DNA from: Rosellinia necatrix
Lineage: Eukaryota > Ascomycota > Sordariomycetes > Xylariales > Xylariaceae
Reading direction: 5' to 3'
NCBI GenBank assembly: GCA_021209875.1
Contig: JAGYVD010000007.1
Span: 372,001-436,000 of the forward strand
Length of the DNA: 64,000 nt
A program made the translations under genes and the position numbers. The notes beneath the pieces were generated by a model, which saw only the letters and a list, made by a program, of their open reading frames with translations, did no database searches and was not told the origin of the DNA. This document shows positions 46,228 through 57,994 of the stretch, piece by piece (the first letter of the stretch is position 1; each line of letters begins with the position of its first letter).

Positions 46228-47136
46228 TTAAGCAGGTACACTCACAACAGACGTCTCAGCAACGTAGCGCGGTACCGCGTTCTGGCTCGACACGCGACGC
46301 CAGAGGTTCGCGCGCGGGTTGAAGCGCGCGGGGAGCCCCCTACCGGCGGTCCTCTCGGCGTCCTCGCGGCGAATGCGGTCGATCTCGCGGCGGATGTCGG
46401 CGAAGGTGTCGAAGGGGGTGTGGGCGATGGCGTTCTCGACGCAGTAGGCCTCGAGCCGCAGGCCGCGGCGCGCGAACAGCACGTCGGCCTCGCGCGCGGC
46501 CGGCAGGTCCGACACGCCGTCGCCGATGAACACGATGAGCGGCACCGTGCCGTCCTCGCACCGCAGCGCCGCCTCGCCGCGCGCCTCCTGCACCGACAGC
46601 GCCTTGTCGTGGCCCAGCGCGCTGTCGCCGTGCCGCCAGATCGGCCGCCACGCCGACCCGTCCTCGGCGATCTGCGCGTCGTTCGCCACGATGCTGATGT
46701 GCGCCGCCTCCTCCTCGCCGAGGAACGTGTCGAGCACGCGTCTGAGGATCGGCTTGAGCCCGGCCGAGATGACGTTGAACGGTATGTCGTTGCTAATGCA
46801 GTACTGGTGGAAGGCTTGGAAGTCCGCGTCCATCTCGAGCGTCTTCTCCATGATCTTGAAGCCGTCTTCGAATGGGACGTGTAGGGACCCCCACATCTCT
46901 TCCGACACTTCACGAAAAGAGCGCTCGCCGCTTGTTATCTGTTCGTCGAGTAGCTTCCGCTGCTCGGTGCCGCATCCGAGGTTATCGAACAGGATATGGC
47001 CTGTATCCTGCATGAAAATGGTGCCGTCAAAATCGGAAAAGCAGACCACCTTCCTCTTCTTGCTACCCAGCTCGCTAGCACCATCGGCAGCTCTCTTCGC
47101 TTCTGCGACGGGCGATGGCGTGATTGCGATAGGCAT
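46228..47136 (-). CDS. HAD-superfamily phosphatase, phosphoserine-phosphatase-like
   Basis: 302 residues without introns. HAD motif I is CFSDFDGTIF (Asp35 nucleophile, Asp37), motif II region FNVISAGLKPILRR, and motif IV VFIGDGVSDLPAAREADVLF (GDGxxD). This is the layout of cytosolic phosphatases of the phosphoserine-phosphatase-like group; the substrate cannot be told from sequence. The start at 47136 (MPIAITPSP) is preferred to one 12 codons upstream, because the extra residues (MYSFYHHPTVVR) look like leader sequence. The 3' half (46280-46740) is strikingly G+C-rich compared with the 5' half, so long open frames appear on the other strand there; those are shadows. It ends 1.1 kb beyond the NLR gene's stop, on the same strand. 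Confidence 0.85.
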   Translation of the reverse strand: MPIAITPSPVAEAKRAADGASELGSKKRKVVCFSDFDGTIFMQDTGHILFDNLGCGTEQRKLLDEQITSGERSFREVSEEMWGSLHVPFEDGFKIMEKTLEMDADFQAFHQYCISNDIPFNVISAGLKPILRRVLDTFLGEEEAAHISIVANDAQIAEDGSAWRPIWRHGDSALGHDKALSVQEARGEAALRCEDGTVPLIVFIGDGVSDLPAAREADVLFARRGLRLEAYCVENAIAHTPFDTFADIRREIDRIRREDAERTAGRGLPARFNPRANLWRRVSSQNAVPRYVAETSVVSVPA

Positions 47137-48307
47137 CCTGACGACGGTTGGATGATGGTAGAATGAATACACTTCCTATAAAGAAAAGGCAAAGTCTATA
47201 TATATACACCGTATCTAATGCTCGCCAAAATACCAGAGCGAATACTAAAACAAGCCGCAATTGTCGAGTTTCTTTTAAAAGATTGTGGGAGATGTTCACC
47301 GTTGGAGGATCATAGGCGAGTGGCAAATGCACATCGCAAAGCCGGCGTCAAAAGCTAGCACCGGGCACTAGTCGATGTAGTAGCCCCGTGGTGCCGTATT
47401 CAGGGCCACTCGACGGCAACTTTTCATTGAGCACACAATACGATCGTCGATCGTCGATCGTCTTGTTACATATAGCGCAACCGCGCCCGTCGAGATAGAC
47501 TAGGGGTGCCAAGGATCCTCCGGGCATGATCCAGCCCACAAACCGCACAGGACGGACCCGGGAGAGGAAGATGGCGTAGAAATAGCGTTTTCTCTAATCG
47601 TGATATATCCCGCAGCAGCGGTGGTAGGCGGAAACCGTTACCGTCGTCCATCCCGTAGGCCAGTCTAGACAGGCATATAAGCTATAATTGTTTCCGGGCG
47701 TGCGTTCCTAGACTCCGTCGAGAGAACGTAGTGTGTGGTCGGCGGTCTTCGGGGCTTTCTCCCGATCGAAACTAACTAGAGAGATCGGAAACCCGATCCA
47801 CCACAAGTCAGGTCGCGGGAATAGTTCAACCCCGCGAAATCTATATCGGTACCTAGGCTCGTCTGCAATACAGGTGTTTACGATAAAACTATACTCGGTC
47901 TTGCCTTCTATTATACGAGGTCACGTTTTGCTAGTGTGAACCAACTACCTGACCTTAAAATACAAACCCGAGTGACCATTATGCTTATTCCGATCACCAG
48001 TCACGCTCTTGTAATCGCTAGCCGTCCATAGTTTGTCATCGCAATACCGCCGCCATGTCATCTTTGCATAGGAAAAAGTCGCTTCATGATTCACCAATAC
48101 ATAGCTTGCCTATATAATCTAAGATGGATGAGAAGCTCATATAATTGACCCAGTTAGCTTCGTTATTTTCAATCGTGGATCCTTTCTTCTTAGAAGGCCA
48201 ACTCGAGCCATCTGACCCTTTCATGGCCGGTGCAAACTCAATTATGAGACAGATATGGCCGACCAAACATCGCCCCAGCGTGCCCAAATTTATTTCTTTC
48301 ATGTGCT
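47137..48307. other. Intergenic
   Basis: Upstream of the HAD phosphatase and downstream of the NLR. Only short unsupported frames and a GATCGTC triplication (47442-47463) were seen. Confidence 0.5.
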
Positions 48308-51300
48308 TCACATCAGCATCACCTTCACCGTGAAGTCCAGTCCCCCTTTAACGACAACAAGATCTTCGTTCCGCGCAATGATGACATCTCTTCTCGAGAC
48401 CGTGATGGCGATCGATCTCATCCCTGACATCCACTCATGGGGCACGAAAAAATGTCTAGAATAAGACGCTGAGGCCTTGCTAAAAGCCTCGAGATCCGCC
48501 GATGCGACCCACGATTGGTTGTCCAGGAATAAGAGACGGCTATTGTTGTCCAGCTGGATAACATGGGCTATATTGGCCCCCAAAGCCGCGATTGGCGACT
48601 TCAGTATCGGCATCAAAACCTCCCCCTTTTCAGTGTTTCCCTCGTTGTCGCTAGCGGGGGATGCGTTTTTTCGCGGACTTCTAGCTTCATATGGCAGCCT
48701 GCTGGTATCGAACAGATGAAGGCTTCGAGTCCTGGAGGATCCGTTAAGTTCAGACAGCTCGATTAGTAGGGCCTGGACTTCGAGCTTAGGAATCTGTGTC
48801 GCTCTCATTCCCTTCAATTGCAGTCTTTCCAGGTCGATTTCGATCTCAATAGTGGCAACCTGTGACCAGTTATTCCATGCGAACACGGATATCGTCTCTC
48901 TATCGACACAAATCATATGTTCGTGAGATTGAGGATGCTGAGCCCACACCCGGATGCTTGCAAGGCTGTCATATTGGCGAACCTCCCGTTCATGGCCGTC
49001 GACATCCCAGAAGTGATCCGATTCTCGAGTGCTGACAATAAAATCTCCTGTACCTTCGTTCGGGAGGACCTGGGTTATTGATCCGCTCGCATCCAAGCGA
49101 GAATGGAAGATTGACGTGTCCGACATCGTATCGGAATTTGCCAGTGAATGAACTTTCTTTGCGATAATCATGCCGGAAGAATCGACACTCATTATAGACT
49201 GTTGCCTCTGCCACCAGATAAGGAACCTAACGGGCGATTTATGCTTGTAAATCACCCGAATTGGTGATGCAGTCTTCAGACTGAATAGAATAACAGATCC
49301 ATCGTCCCTCCCACAGAAGGCGATATCTTCCCTTGGATGAAGGGTGATGACGCTAATTTTTATACGGGGTCCCGTTGCAACATTCTCGACAATAGACGTG
49401 GTTGTGCCATCACTGCTATCGTCACCGCTATAGTCCCTGAGTAATACAGCAGGCTCCCATACATTGCATTGGGGTCCCCGGACGTCTAAAAGTTGCAATC
49501 CATCTCGACTAAACTCGAGTTGATTAATGAAAAATTGGGAGGCCTTGACTTGATATAGAAGCCTTAACGTCTCGAATTCGTATATATGTATGACGCCTGA
49601 TCCAGCACCACCAGCTAGGAAGCGACCGTCGGGACTGGCAGCCAACGTATGACAATTGGCACGTAACCTAGTCGCCTCATGATCACCGAATGGGTCGAGT
49701 AACGCCAATTCGCCATCAAGGTACGAGACGGCCAGGAGCTCGATTGTCGGGACCGGGTTGAATACCATAGACGTCACAAGATGTGTACACGTTTCGCCAT
49801 CGGGCATCTTTCTCCCACAGGTGCCGTAGCTATAATCCTCGTCTAGGTCCCAGAGAATAATCGGCATGCCGCTATATGCCGCCGCTAACATACGATGGCT
49901 TGCTGACAACGTGATAGCGCAAGGTTGTCCCCTTAGGTCGCCGCTCAAGTCGCTCCAAGGTCTATCCAGCTGCGGGAGACCGTCGCTGTCTATATCCCAA
50001 GATATTATCTTGTTTTTCGCGGATGCGATAAGCAAGATACCGCCGACAAATATGATAGCTTTCGGTTGGGGAGGCGCTGGGAAGGTGAAGACAGTGTTGC
50101 CGGTGCGGATGTTCCAGACGCGGACAGATCTCGCACCACAAGATGCCAACAAATCTGTTCCATGTCGGGCATGTAGAAGTTTAACCGCCTCCCCATGCAC
50201 GAAGACTTTGTATTCTTGACATGAGTTCGAGTGATAGAGGTATATTGAGCCGTTGGTCAATCCCACGGCAAAAAAAGTCGTCTCCGTGACATACTGCGCT
50301 TGCTTGCGTGTAGTGGTATTCAATCGATGTCAATCGATCGTCCCAGTACATGTTCGATAATCCGATGACTGAGAGTTTGCGACCGTTGGTCCCAATACGT
50401 TGGATTGCTGTCTCGCGGGGGCAGATGGGGGGGGGATCAGTGAGTAGATCGCTGTTGGATATGTGGTTAATACACGGGAAAACTTCGCTGTTATGCGCAT
50501 CAGGTCAAAGGCCCATCCCTTGATAGAATTCATCTCTCTAGATAGAGGCGAACGCTCTACAGTGCACTTGTTGTAGTAATCCCGTAGGTGTTTCGATGCT
50601 CGTATAAGCGGCATTAAGTCCTTCCCCAAAGCAATGGCTTCGATCCAAGATAGGATATTACAGCCCAATAATTGGCCGACTAGAGAGTGCACCTCGAGAT
50701 CCTCGGGATCGGCCCTGGAGAGGTGCCAGAAAACGGACTGGCATGCATATGACGAGAATGCGGATCTTCTTGCTATCAAGTCTACACCTTGTACACGCCG
50801 ACCGGCGCGGGGAGGCTTCATTTCCTCGCTAGTGAGATACCTCAGGCATACTCTAGCCAGATCCGTGTGACCCTGAGTTGCCTCAACCGCGAATTCTGAC
50901 ATTGTAACGTTAAGGAGATATTCCTTGGCGGTTTCATGGACAATTTGTACTCTATTGAACTTGTCAATAACAATAAGTTGTCCGCATAGGGCTGTGATAC
51001 TGTGCTCGAGTTGGGGGAATACGCCCCGTATATGGATTTTGAGGGCGGTCTCTAGTTCGGACACTGCCAAAGGTCGCAATGCGCAGACGGTCCATATGAG
51101 CACTGCGCGCGCGAGGTCTTTACCGCGAACAACCCGCGACATGGTATCGAGCGTCCTCTCGTAAAGAGGTTCCATATCCCGCGGAACCTCCTCAAGGACC
51201 TGGGTCATGTCTTCCTCGCTATAGGAAGCCATTAGCTCTTTCAAAACCAATGATGTCCATAAAAAGGATCCCATAGATTTTTCAAGTATTCTGGTAATCA

Positions 51301-53133
51301 ACGAATCACGCTGACTATCATCCCTGACTGGTAACGCTAGAGCTTTTGACTCTACCAGCAATCTGATGTCTGGTCGCGTATCGCTAACGTCAATCTTTTC
51401 GGTTGTAAATCGGCCATGGCCAAGCTCAAAAAATTGGTTCTTTAAATCGGCCGTCTCTCTGCTGATTATTAGAATTCGTAGTGGTATTTCGCTGCTGATC
51501 TTACTGAGCATCGGCTCAAAAAAAAACTCCATGTCCAAGCATTCGTCCAACCCGTCTATGACCCAATAACTCCTGGGAAAGTTGGCTTCAAAGATACCGG
51601 ATACGAAGAGGGATCGCCATATTGTCCTTGGATTATCGGAGTCAAGTTTGACGCCATCTTTTTGTAATTGTAGTAATTTTTGTTTGATCTGAGGACTTCC
51701 ATTCGCCATCTGGAGAGCAATCGATCGAAGACAAGTTGCCAGGCGCCGCTTGGACTTATCGCTGTGCCTAAAAAAGAAGTAGCTGCAATTAGCATTAATA
51801 TTTTGTAAACATTCCACTATATAGCTCGCCAGCGTTGACTTTCCAGTAGCGGGTTTCCCGGTGAACCAGAGGATTGGAGGACAGGAGTCGGAGTCTCTCC
51901 AGTCAAGAAAGCTGTTCTTGTCTAGAACCCATTTGCAGGTCCCGGAAAGACGAGTATCATTCAGGCTATTCAGGTCTTCTTCCACCGAGAACTTCAGGGC
52001 GAGGGTGTTTTGTAAATCCGCAAGCTGATGTTGGGAGAGTTGCGCGTCCGTTTCGGAAGCTATTCAACAGTCAGGTTTGCCTTTCACAAAGGGACGGTGA
52101 ATCGGCATACAAGATTCTCTTATTGCGTTGACAGTAACGGCGAGCGCATTTCGAAGGGCTATGTAGTTGGGGTCGGATGTAGTATCAAATTTGCAGATTG
52201 AACGATGATCAGCATTCATAGGCATCTGCTTCTCATCAGGGTAGCCTAGCGTGGCCGAGTCGGGGCTCACGATCAGCATGCTGAAGACCCCGATACTGAG
52301 TTTTTCGGTTTCGTAGAAGGACCATAATGACACATCGCGAGAGTACTGTCGAAACTCATCATTAATGGATTGTAGGGCTGCAGAGCATCTGTCAAGATCG
52401 CCAACATAGTCGCGTGACGAAGCCGTAGCTTGCAATATGTTCTTAAGAAGCCTGGCTGAGTCGGAGCCCCTATGCGGTGTCGCGAGAAAATACATCGAAT
52501 GGATTCGACCAGATAATCCTCCATAGGCAGCATCTTGCCGTGAGAGTGTATATGCCTTCTTTATGACCAACCCTCCCATGCTATGCCCCACGAGTATAAT
52601 AGGCGTATCCAATTCGAGCAATGACGGCGAAGTCGCGAGCTGACCTAGTAAAGCCTTTCCAAACTCGTGCAGATTCATGCTGTTATTCTTGCCTTTGGCC
52701 CAATCAGAGTTATATCCAAAACTCTGGATTCTCGCACCCTCGAATGCAGCATCTTTCGGAAGCCATTCTTGCGGCCAGTAATGGGCCAACAGCTCAGTCT
52801 TGCTCCATGTCTTCCGTGACCCTCCACCAAGGCCGTGCACAAACACGATATCAAGAATAGGTTCTGGGGGAGAACACAGCAAATTAAGCCCAAGCGGCCC
52901 TACAGGGTCGTTGAGGGTATCGCCTAGAGGCGTATCCCACGACCCGGAGCTCCCAGGGGCGGTAGATTTACGAGTACTGCGCCGGACGGGGAGTGAATTC
53001 ACCCACGTCAACTCCGAGTCTTTGCGGCGCAGGCCTCTGAGTGACTAAGGCACCGCTGGACTCAGTACGAAGGACGGTATAGATTGCAAGGCTTACAGCG
53101 GAAGCAAACTAATGGCTTCAAAATACATACCAT
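48308..53133 (-). CDS. Esterase-NACHT-WD40 NLR-type protein (SesB-like), frame broken at two homopolymers
   Basis: About 1560 codons. The first exon may be just the ATG at 53131-53133; intron 53045-53130; exon 52111-53044; intron 52060-52110 (GTATGC...CTGAC...ATAG); last exon 48308-52059. The N-terminal domain is an alpha/beta-hydrolase of SesB type: oxyanion loop FVHGLGGGS (about 68-76), nucleophile LVGHSMGGLVIKKAY (Ser about 156), TPHRGSD, and late His in NADHRSICKF. NACHT follows with Walker A FTGKPATGKST and Walker B YWVIDGLDEC. The C-terminal beta-propeller has WD40-like repeats (ASCGARSVRVWNIRTGNT; AVSYLDGELALLDPFGD; FSRDGLQLLDVRGPQCNVW). Between NACHT and propeller the frame used by the family (GLSNMYWDDRLTSIEYH) lies in another register, bounded by a G9 run (50427-50435) and an A7 run (50270-50276). 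A TGA at 50330 results as read. Two compensating indels or sequence errors explain it. NLRs act in fungal non-self recognition. Confidence 0.85.
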
Positions 53134-53572
53134 GTTGGGCTGGCCGGAAATGCTAGTGCAGCATTGTGCTGTTATGGCCTCGCAGAGGCGTGTTATCTAG
53201 ATGCTTCACGGATGGCTGGGTCGATGGTGCCAGGATTTGACTGTTGGAACGCACCATCTATGATATACGGTAGGGTCATGCGCGGCAGACGCCGCAGGGG
53301 CTACCTAGATATTATGTACGTGCTGTATTTGGAAATGTATAATAGATTGGCTGTTAGATAGTGGCGCCAGGTTCCGCTTCGACATGGTAGCGAATCAAGT
53401 CACGCCTCGAAGCGCTATCGGGGCCGTGACTTTGCTATAAAGAACGCTGGTTGTGGCAATAACTACGCTCTTCCCACAAGAGAGACAGGCCTTCGAGTAG
53501 TAGACAAACAGCACATTGCTTGCCGCAATATTACCTACCAACCATATATTCGCAAACGACCTCAATATTACT
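53134..53572. other. Shared upstream region of divergent NLR and deaminase genes
   Basis: About 440 bp separate the two starts, so the promoters overlap or adjoin. No further coding region; the short frame at 53164-53361 is unsupported. Confidence 0.5.
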
Positions 53573-54115
53573 ATGGCGTCAGAGACGCCGCTTCCTGCCA
53601 TTGACGCAGGCGACCATCAAGCTTGGATGGAGTATGCCCTTGATCGGGCTCGGCTCTCCCCTCCGGGGCCAACTAAATTCTGCGTCGGGGCGGTCTTGGT
53701 CGACGCTGACAAGGGCGAGGCCCTGTCAACAGGCTATTCCAAAGAGTTACCCGGGGATCGACCTGGCGATGCGGGGAGCACACATGCGGAGCATTGCTGC
53801 TTCATCAAAATCGCCGACAAGCATGGGCTTCCCGAGAATAGGATAGGCGAGGTGCTGCCGACGAATACGGTCCTGTACACGACGATGGAGCCTTGCAACG
53901 AGCGCTTGAGCGGTAACCGAACCTGTGTGGAAAGGATTCTGGGCTTGAACGGTGCCATCAACACCGTTTATGTTGGGATCAGGGAACCAGATACGTTCAT
54001 TGCGGAAAATAACGGGATTGCTAGATTGGAGAAGGCTGGCGTCAAAGTGGTCATTGTCGAGGGGATGCAAGAGAGGGTTCTTGAAGTATCGATGGCAGGA
54101 CACGGTAAACCCTAG
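53573..54115 (+). CDS. Zinc-dependent cytidine/dCMP/RibD-type deaminase
   Basis: 180 residues, no intron. Zinc site: HAE at residues 71-73 (STHAEHCC) with Glu73 as proton shuttle, and PC...C as MEPCNERLSGNRTC (Cys108 and Cys118). The longer spacing between the two cysteines is like riboflavin-pathway and tRNA/other deaminases rather than the strict PCxxC of classic cytidine deaminase. The start at 53573 (MASETPLPAIDAGDHQAWME) is preferred to the upstream ATG at 53516. The sequence resembles the deaminase domain of fungal Rib2/RibD-like proteins, but the RNA- or pyrimidine-specific partner domain is absent, so substrate is open. Transcribed away from the NLR gene 440 bp upstream. Confidence 0.85.
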   Translation: MASETPLPAIDAGDHQAWMEYALDRARLSPPGPTKFCVGAVLVDADKGEALSTGYSKELPGDRPGDAGSTHAEHCCFIKIADKHGLPENRIGEVLPTNTVLYTTMEPCNERLSGNRTCVERILGLNGAINTVYVGIREPDTFIAENNGIARLEKAGVKVVIVEGMQERVLEVSMAGHGKP

Positions 54116-55197
54116 AGTGTCGATCAGGTATCTACATACGACGATATGCGTGCCGTTATACATCAATGTACGCTATACAGTGCGCAGCTATTTGAGGTTC
54201 AGCTCTGGCGGCCTTGGCTAGCCCTTTACTCGATTTACCTTAGTTTACATGGGCTCAGTTCCTCATGCAGGATAGACCATCACATGCACCCACAGGCCCA
54301 AGCTATCTGGGAACATGAGATGCCTGATAGAGAAGAAACCTATTTTAGGCCGCGGGCACTACTCTCGGGCGGCTCCATAGGATTCCAAAGTTGATTTTCA
54401 CAAGCTGCCAGAGAAGATGGGGACTATTTTCACCCGATCAACCCAGGTTCCTGGAGTGTGTCTAGAAACCAGATTCCTTTCAAGGAGAATCCAACCACGA
54501 AGGTCAAATAGTTAGTACCACATAATTTAACCAAAGTCCCTCGTTCCTTCACTGTCACCAATCAAAGGATCATATGCCTCGGGATCTTGCAGTGCCTCTT
54601 CCCAACATGCATGACACCCCGGTTATATCTCACCAACTCAACAGCTACCCAGCGTTACATCTAACCCCCCATGAAAAACCACTCTCTAATGACATGTAAG
54701 AAGCTAGGAGAGAAGAGGTCAGTTGTCACAGGGAATGACACCGAACCCTACACGATTCAGGTTTACTTGGTGTGTCGAGCAAAACTCTTCATATAGATAG
54801 TAGCCTAACATGTCTAAAAACTCAGGACTCAATAGTTGCTGAATTGGCAAATTCAAACCCGTTTTTTCCTCAGGCAGCTAGCTAGTTAGTTTCTGTCTGT
54901 CTGGGGACTTCAACCCGGTTCACTCCAACCAAGTAGAGCACTATGGGACCTTCGTCTGCTGCATTGCCACCCCTCCCTCTGACCGGTCCGTCCCAAGATG
55001 CGTGGGGGTTGGTCGCTATGCGTTATTCGGCTAGGGCGCCTGCCTGCAGGGTGCCAACAGAAGCTGCTTGCGATCCAACCGCGTTCTGGCCGTCCTAAGT
55101 AGAGTTTGGAGTTATTATGTAAAGTCGGGTAGCCGGTCGTAAAATTGATCAACTTGTAGCCAGGCCATTATTAGCCATTGTTCGCATACATCTCAAC
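54116..55197. other. Intergenic
   Basis: About 1.1 kb with no supported gene. Short frames (54146-54394, 54910-55152) show no recognisable features. Confidence 0.5.
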
Positions 55198-56432
55198 ATG
55201 AACTACAGAGGAGCGAGGGGCCTTGAGTTCGGCGGCGGGAACACCCACGTTGACCCCGCCGTGACAGCAGGTGAGGGTTTCTTTGGGGGATTTGGGAACG
55301 ACGGTGGGATCTCATTACTGACGGCAACAGTGCTACCCAAAGGATGTAGAGTAATCTGCACCGAACGGCATGGCGTCAGCTTTTGGGCAAATACCGGGCG
55401 CATCGATGTTGAGCTTACCGACGGCAAAGATGTTTCCTTCTTTATCAAAGTTATCTCGGGAGATGTGGGAAAGAATATGACCCAAAGTGAGTTCAGCTCG
55501 ATGAGCTCGATTTACGCCCTGCAGCCCGCCGCCGCACCACGGCCCATCGCGTGTGGCACATACAAGACGATACCCGACACCCATTTCTTCCTCTGCGAAT
55601 TTCGCGAGATGGGTGATACAATGCCGGACCCGCATAAGTTCTGTGCTCACCTAGCAGCCTTGCATAAAGACAGCAAGTCACCACAGGGGAAGTTTGGCTA
55701 CCATACCACTACGTACAGCGGCAACCTCCCGCAGATGACCAACTGGGAAGACAGTTGGGAGGTTTTCTTCACGAAGAACCTGCGGTTTGCCCTCGACTTA
55801 GAGATCGCGGCGAGGGGTTTACACCCTGAGTTCGACAAACTATTGCCGACTCTGTTTGACAAAGTTATACCGCGGCTGCTCGGACCATTGGAAAGCGAGG
55901 GCCGGTCAGTCAAGCCGAGCCTTGTACACGGTGATCTGTGGTACGCCAACGCCGGTATAGACGATAAAACAGGCGAACCGTTGATATTTGATGCTTGCTG
56001 CTTCTATGCACACAACGAGTGTAGGTGTGCGCCTAAGGCGTTACGTGAGATTCCAAGACGAAGTAACTAATATCCACATTTCTACACATCATAGATGAAT
56101 TTGGCCAGTGGCGCCCAACCTGCAATCGGTTCGGGCCCGAGTACCTCAACGCCTACCACGATTATGTCCCGATTTCGGCGCCTGTGGAAGACTACGATGG
56201 CCGGCTTGACCTGTACAAGTTGTGAGGCGCTCAAAACCGCATAGATAAGGCGCGAAACTGACAGGTGATAGGCGGTTCAATACGCATGTTTCCGCTCTAT
56301 TTGCGGATAATCAAACGCTACGAGAACAGTATGGGAACCCTGCCTGTCAACTCTCACTTGACTTACCCTAACCTTGATGACTACAGAATGCTCGGAGATA
56401 TCCGGGACTTGGTCCGGAGATACGGGAAGTGA
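55198..56432 (+). CDS. Fructosamine/ketosamine-3-kinase family protein
   Basis: Five exons rebuild a complete 330-residue protein: 55198-55270, 55331-56020, 56095-56221, 56272-56328, 56387-56432. Introns are 50-74 bp, GT-AG. Junctions give VDPAVTAVLPKGCRV, FYAHNEYEFGQWRP, DLYKLRFNTHVSALF and LREQMLGDIRDLVRRYGK, as in the family. Kinase-like landmarks: ERHGVSFWANTGRI, FFIKVISGD (ATP-site Lys), LVHGDLWYAN (catalytic HGD...N) and FDACCFYAH (metal-binding Asp). The family phosphorylates ketoamine adducts on glycated proteins or small molecules; in fungi many paralogues exist with unknown substrates. The start at 55198 adds about 18 residues before the conserved VDPAV; the exact start is uncertain. 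Reading without splicing gives false stops at 56069 and 56369. Confidence 0.87.
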
Positions 56433-57994
56433 AACTCGGGGACTTTGACTACACTTGGCCTTGACATATAAACATGGAATGTTGCGCACGAGTGCGCAGC
56501 AACTTGTTGGGACAACTAAGTATTTCGTACGGGTGCTGATTTTGGTTAGTAGCGTTAGAGACGTGCTGGTGGACGGTCTGTAAGAGAACGATTCATTCCC
56601 ACGAGCATGAAGAGAAATGCTATATATTTACTTATATAGACAGACATCCAAATATTAGATAAGCGAATCCGATGATTACATTCCACCCTCTGAAACTATG
56701 AGGCAAGCAGCGAAACACGAACTGCCCCAAAGCCTATGAGAGAGGGACGTGGCCAAGCCTGAAGTAAGACAGAGATGCATTAGGAACATTTATAGAATGT
56801 CTATTGTCTCATGCTACCGCTCTTTTTTCATTGTCAGACACGATTCTAGCTAATAGAAACGAATGAGGTGTTGCGCCACACTATCCGAGGCATCAACTCG
56901 TTATATTTCAATTCCAATCCCCCGAGAGTCAAATCAAGAACCCACGCGCTTAGCGGGTCTTCATGTGCCTGAATGAAGCTGTCGTCTACACCATTCCGGC
57001 ACGCAACATCTCTTACCTATCTTATAGCACGGCCTCGGGGCAAAACGCACGATCTAAAGGACGCGAGTGTGCGGTCGCCCTGCAATCCGCGCTCAGGGGG
57101 ATATATGCATCGTAACATCTACCTAGGACATGAGAGATGCTGCAGCGCGACCTCCGCCTTTGTGGACCTGAGCCGGTCAAAAAGTCGGTTTCAGGCCCCA
57201 CGGTTGAATCACGGCGCTTTGGTCCTCACGTAGTTCGCCATCAACCCGAGACGATCCGTCGGCCTGCGGCGCTTATAATTACCCGCCATCGTCTCTGACT
57301 GCGTATAGCGGACTCATGTGGTGCCCAAGAGGTGATCAGATCTTGGCCGGATGCTTAGTTACTTGGTGCGTGAAGCGAGCAGGAAGTAGTCCCGAGTAAC
57401 ACTTCTGAGTCTTCAGCATAGCATCTGACATTTTCACTATGGCATAGTGTCCACGTCAACTGCATTACCCCTTTAACATGGATTATTCCACGCTATTCCT
57501 GGGGGTCTCGCCGCTTTTGATAATTAATTATGCAGCCGGGACATCTGCAGGCTACCAACTGGCACAGCTTGCCCTCCAACTACGCACCAGTGATTTTATG
57601 CACGAGTTCTACAAGTATGTGCTTAGCGCGGATCCTTCACTTGACCGAGGCCGATTCACATGCGTATCGACCTAAACTACAACGGGGTAGGGCCTTGAAA
57701 TCGGCAATAACAATGTGCAGGTAGAATGATCCGGGTGTGGAAGCGGACTTCGCCCTGGGGGCCGCTATTGCTGCCTTAGGAATGTTAAGTAACGAGCAAA
57801 AAAAGCGCAAGGCGTCGACCGTTGAGAGTGAGCGTGAGGTTTACCGATCTTAACTTGCCAAAGACTAGCATGGTCATGCAGGTTAATTGTATAATTGGAT
57901 GACAAGTTGAGAACTCGCCAAGGTTGAACGCGGGGGGGGGGATTACTCACTCACTCACTCACTCCCTCACCCACTCGAAATTCACCTAACAAGT
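56433..57994. other. Intergenic
   Basis: No supported gene. A G10 run (57931-57941) and an ACTC repeat (57945-57975) lie just before the HET pseudogene. Confidence 0.5.
57945..57975. repeat. (ACTC)n microsatellite
   Basis: ACTC repeated about seven times with interruptions (ACTCCCTCACCCACTC at the end). Confidence 0.75.
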
